Part shown: piece by piece, positions 63,391 through 64,000 of the stretch
Layout of the letters: every line of letters starts with the position of its first letter
Numbering within the stretch: position 1 is the first letter of the stretch
Source: Gp6-AA40 sp035293405
Lineage (GTDB): Bacteria; Acidobacteriota; Vicinamibacteria; Vicinamibacterales; UBA2999
DNA length: 64,000 bases
Direction of reading: 5' to 3'
Assembly (NCBI GenBank): GCA_035293405.1
Contig: DATDOE010000040.1
Location: forward strand, 124,001-188,000
Position numbers and translations under genes: made by a program
Notes under the pieces: model-generated
Told to the model about the DNA's origin: nothing
The model's input: the letters and a program-made list of their open reading frames with translations, nothing else
Databases searched by the model: none

Positions 63391-64000
63391 CTGCTCTGTT
63401 CATCGAAGTCGGCCTCAAGAGCTCTCTTCTGCTGCTGGCCGTCGCGGCCGTACACGCGTTGATGTACCGGCGCACGTCCGCCGCCACGAGACACCTTGTC
63501 TGGATGCTCGCGGTGATCGGCCTGCTCCTTCTTCCTGTCCTTTCGACCGGGCTTCCGAAATGGACCGTCGCGATTCGCGTCGCCTCGATGAAGGCTCCAG
63601 ATGTCGCCGCACTCGAGCCTTCCACGGCGCAGACCGACGCGCGCGGGACATTGCCTGCCAGGGATATGCCCGCCGGGGATGTACCCGTCGATCCACTCGC
63701 TGCCATCGCAGCTGCGGACGCATCGCCGGCGACGATGGCCGGTGCGGTGGCGTGGGTCGCAGTGTTGCCGCTGCTGATCGCAGTGCTGCCGATGGTGTAT
63801 GCCCTCGGCGTACTCCTCTTCCTGAGCCGGTTGGCCGTCGATCGATGGATCGCTCAACGACTGGTTCGCGATGCCACGGAGGTGAGCGATCCGGACTGGA
63901 CGCGCCTGCTGGCCGACTGTGCGCGACGCGTGGGCGTTCAGCGTCCGGTTCGCCTGCTCCGCAGCCGAGAGCACACCATGCCTCTGGCGATGGGCCTACG
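63387..64000 (+). CDS. blaR1: M56 family (BlaR1-like) sensor peptidase, N-terminal part
   Basis: ATG at 63387 overlaps the blaI stop (ATGA); the gene runs off the window after about 204 codons. A first helix (SSLLLLAVAAVHALMYRR) leads into SAATRHLVWMLAVIGLLLLP, the hallmark start of the M56 membrane peptidase, and later a third membrane segment (AVAWVAVLPLLIAVLPMVYA, then LGVLLFLSRLAV). The catalytic HExxH region lies beyond the edge. In Acidobacteriota such genes often pair with blaI and sense beta-lactams or other periplasmic signals. Confidence 0.88.
   Translation, partial: MTALFIEVGLKSSLLLLAVAAVHALMYRRTSAATRHLVWMLAVIGLLLLPVLSTGLPKWTVAIRVASMKAPDVAALEPSTAQTDARGTLPARDMPAGDVPVDPLAAIAAADASPATMAGAVAWVAVLPLLIAVLPMVYALGVLLFLSRLAVDRWIAQRLVRDATEVSDPDWTRLLADCARRVGVQRPVRLLRSREHTMPLAMGL

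Overview
The window looks like a chromosomal segment of a GC-rich soil bacterium, most likely Acidobacteriota (Vicinamibacteria-like). The evidence is family-based: two long ADOP/MacB-type permeases (one with an adjacent PadR regulator), a broken TIGR03435-type gene, DUF6152 secreted proteins, an ECF sigma factor overlapping a Ser/Thr kinase-STAND-TPR gene, and a BlaI/BlaR1 pair at the right edge. No rRNA, tRNA, CRISPR array, intact insertion sequence or integrase was recognised.

Layout. 1-1.4 kb: the tail of an unidentified gene and a DUF2934/HEPN-like protein flanked by inverted copies of a short repeat. 1.4-15.3 kb (minus strand): a 13-gene operon, mostly coupled by ATGA or GTGA overlaps. 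It encodes a CDP-sugar pathway (glucose-1-phosphate cytidylyltransferase, 4,6-dehydratase, 3,5-epimerase, C-methyltransferase-like protein, NAD-dependent epimerase/reductase), glycosyl or glycerophosphate transferase-like proteins and methyltransferases, so it probably makes and decorates a branched deoxysugar glycan. 15.3-22.1 kb: a block bounded by two copies of the pdxA 3' end, one intact and one decayed. It holds a secreted metzincin with Ig-like and BACON modules, a small secreted partner, a decayed gene, a PhyH-type dioxygenase and a TylF-type methyltransferase.

22-36.8 kb is largely housekeeping: pdxA, holB, a polytopic membrane protein, an ankyrin-like protein, tatC, an RND efflux pump with adaptor and TetR regulator, a HipA/YjjJ-like kinase behind an AT-rich leader, a class A penicillin-binding protein and a secreted glutathione peroxidase. 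37-45.7 kb holds two paralogous secreted proteins, two tandem cassettes of a DUF6152 protein plus a family with a DGKPDL(S/T)GVW motif, and a secreted amidase. 45.8-58.4 kb holds the PadR/permease pair, a nickel-binding-like DUF4242 protein, the sigma/kinase pair, a haloperoxidase-like protein, a second permease and three decayed genes.

58.4-62.7 kb is a defence island on the minus strand: a DUF262 protein and a HEPN protein coupled by ATGA, then a cytosine-5 DNA methyltransferase, a putative restriction endonuclease and a Vsr mismatch endonuclease. 63-64 kb holds blaI behind a promoter with two operator-like dyads, then the start of an M56 (BlaR1-type) gene cut by the window edge.

The points I would look at first are the pdxA-bounded block, the cloverleaf-like 100 bp element before padR, the palindromic repeat carried in frame inside an epimerase gene, and the DUF262-HEPN pair.
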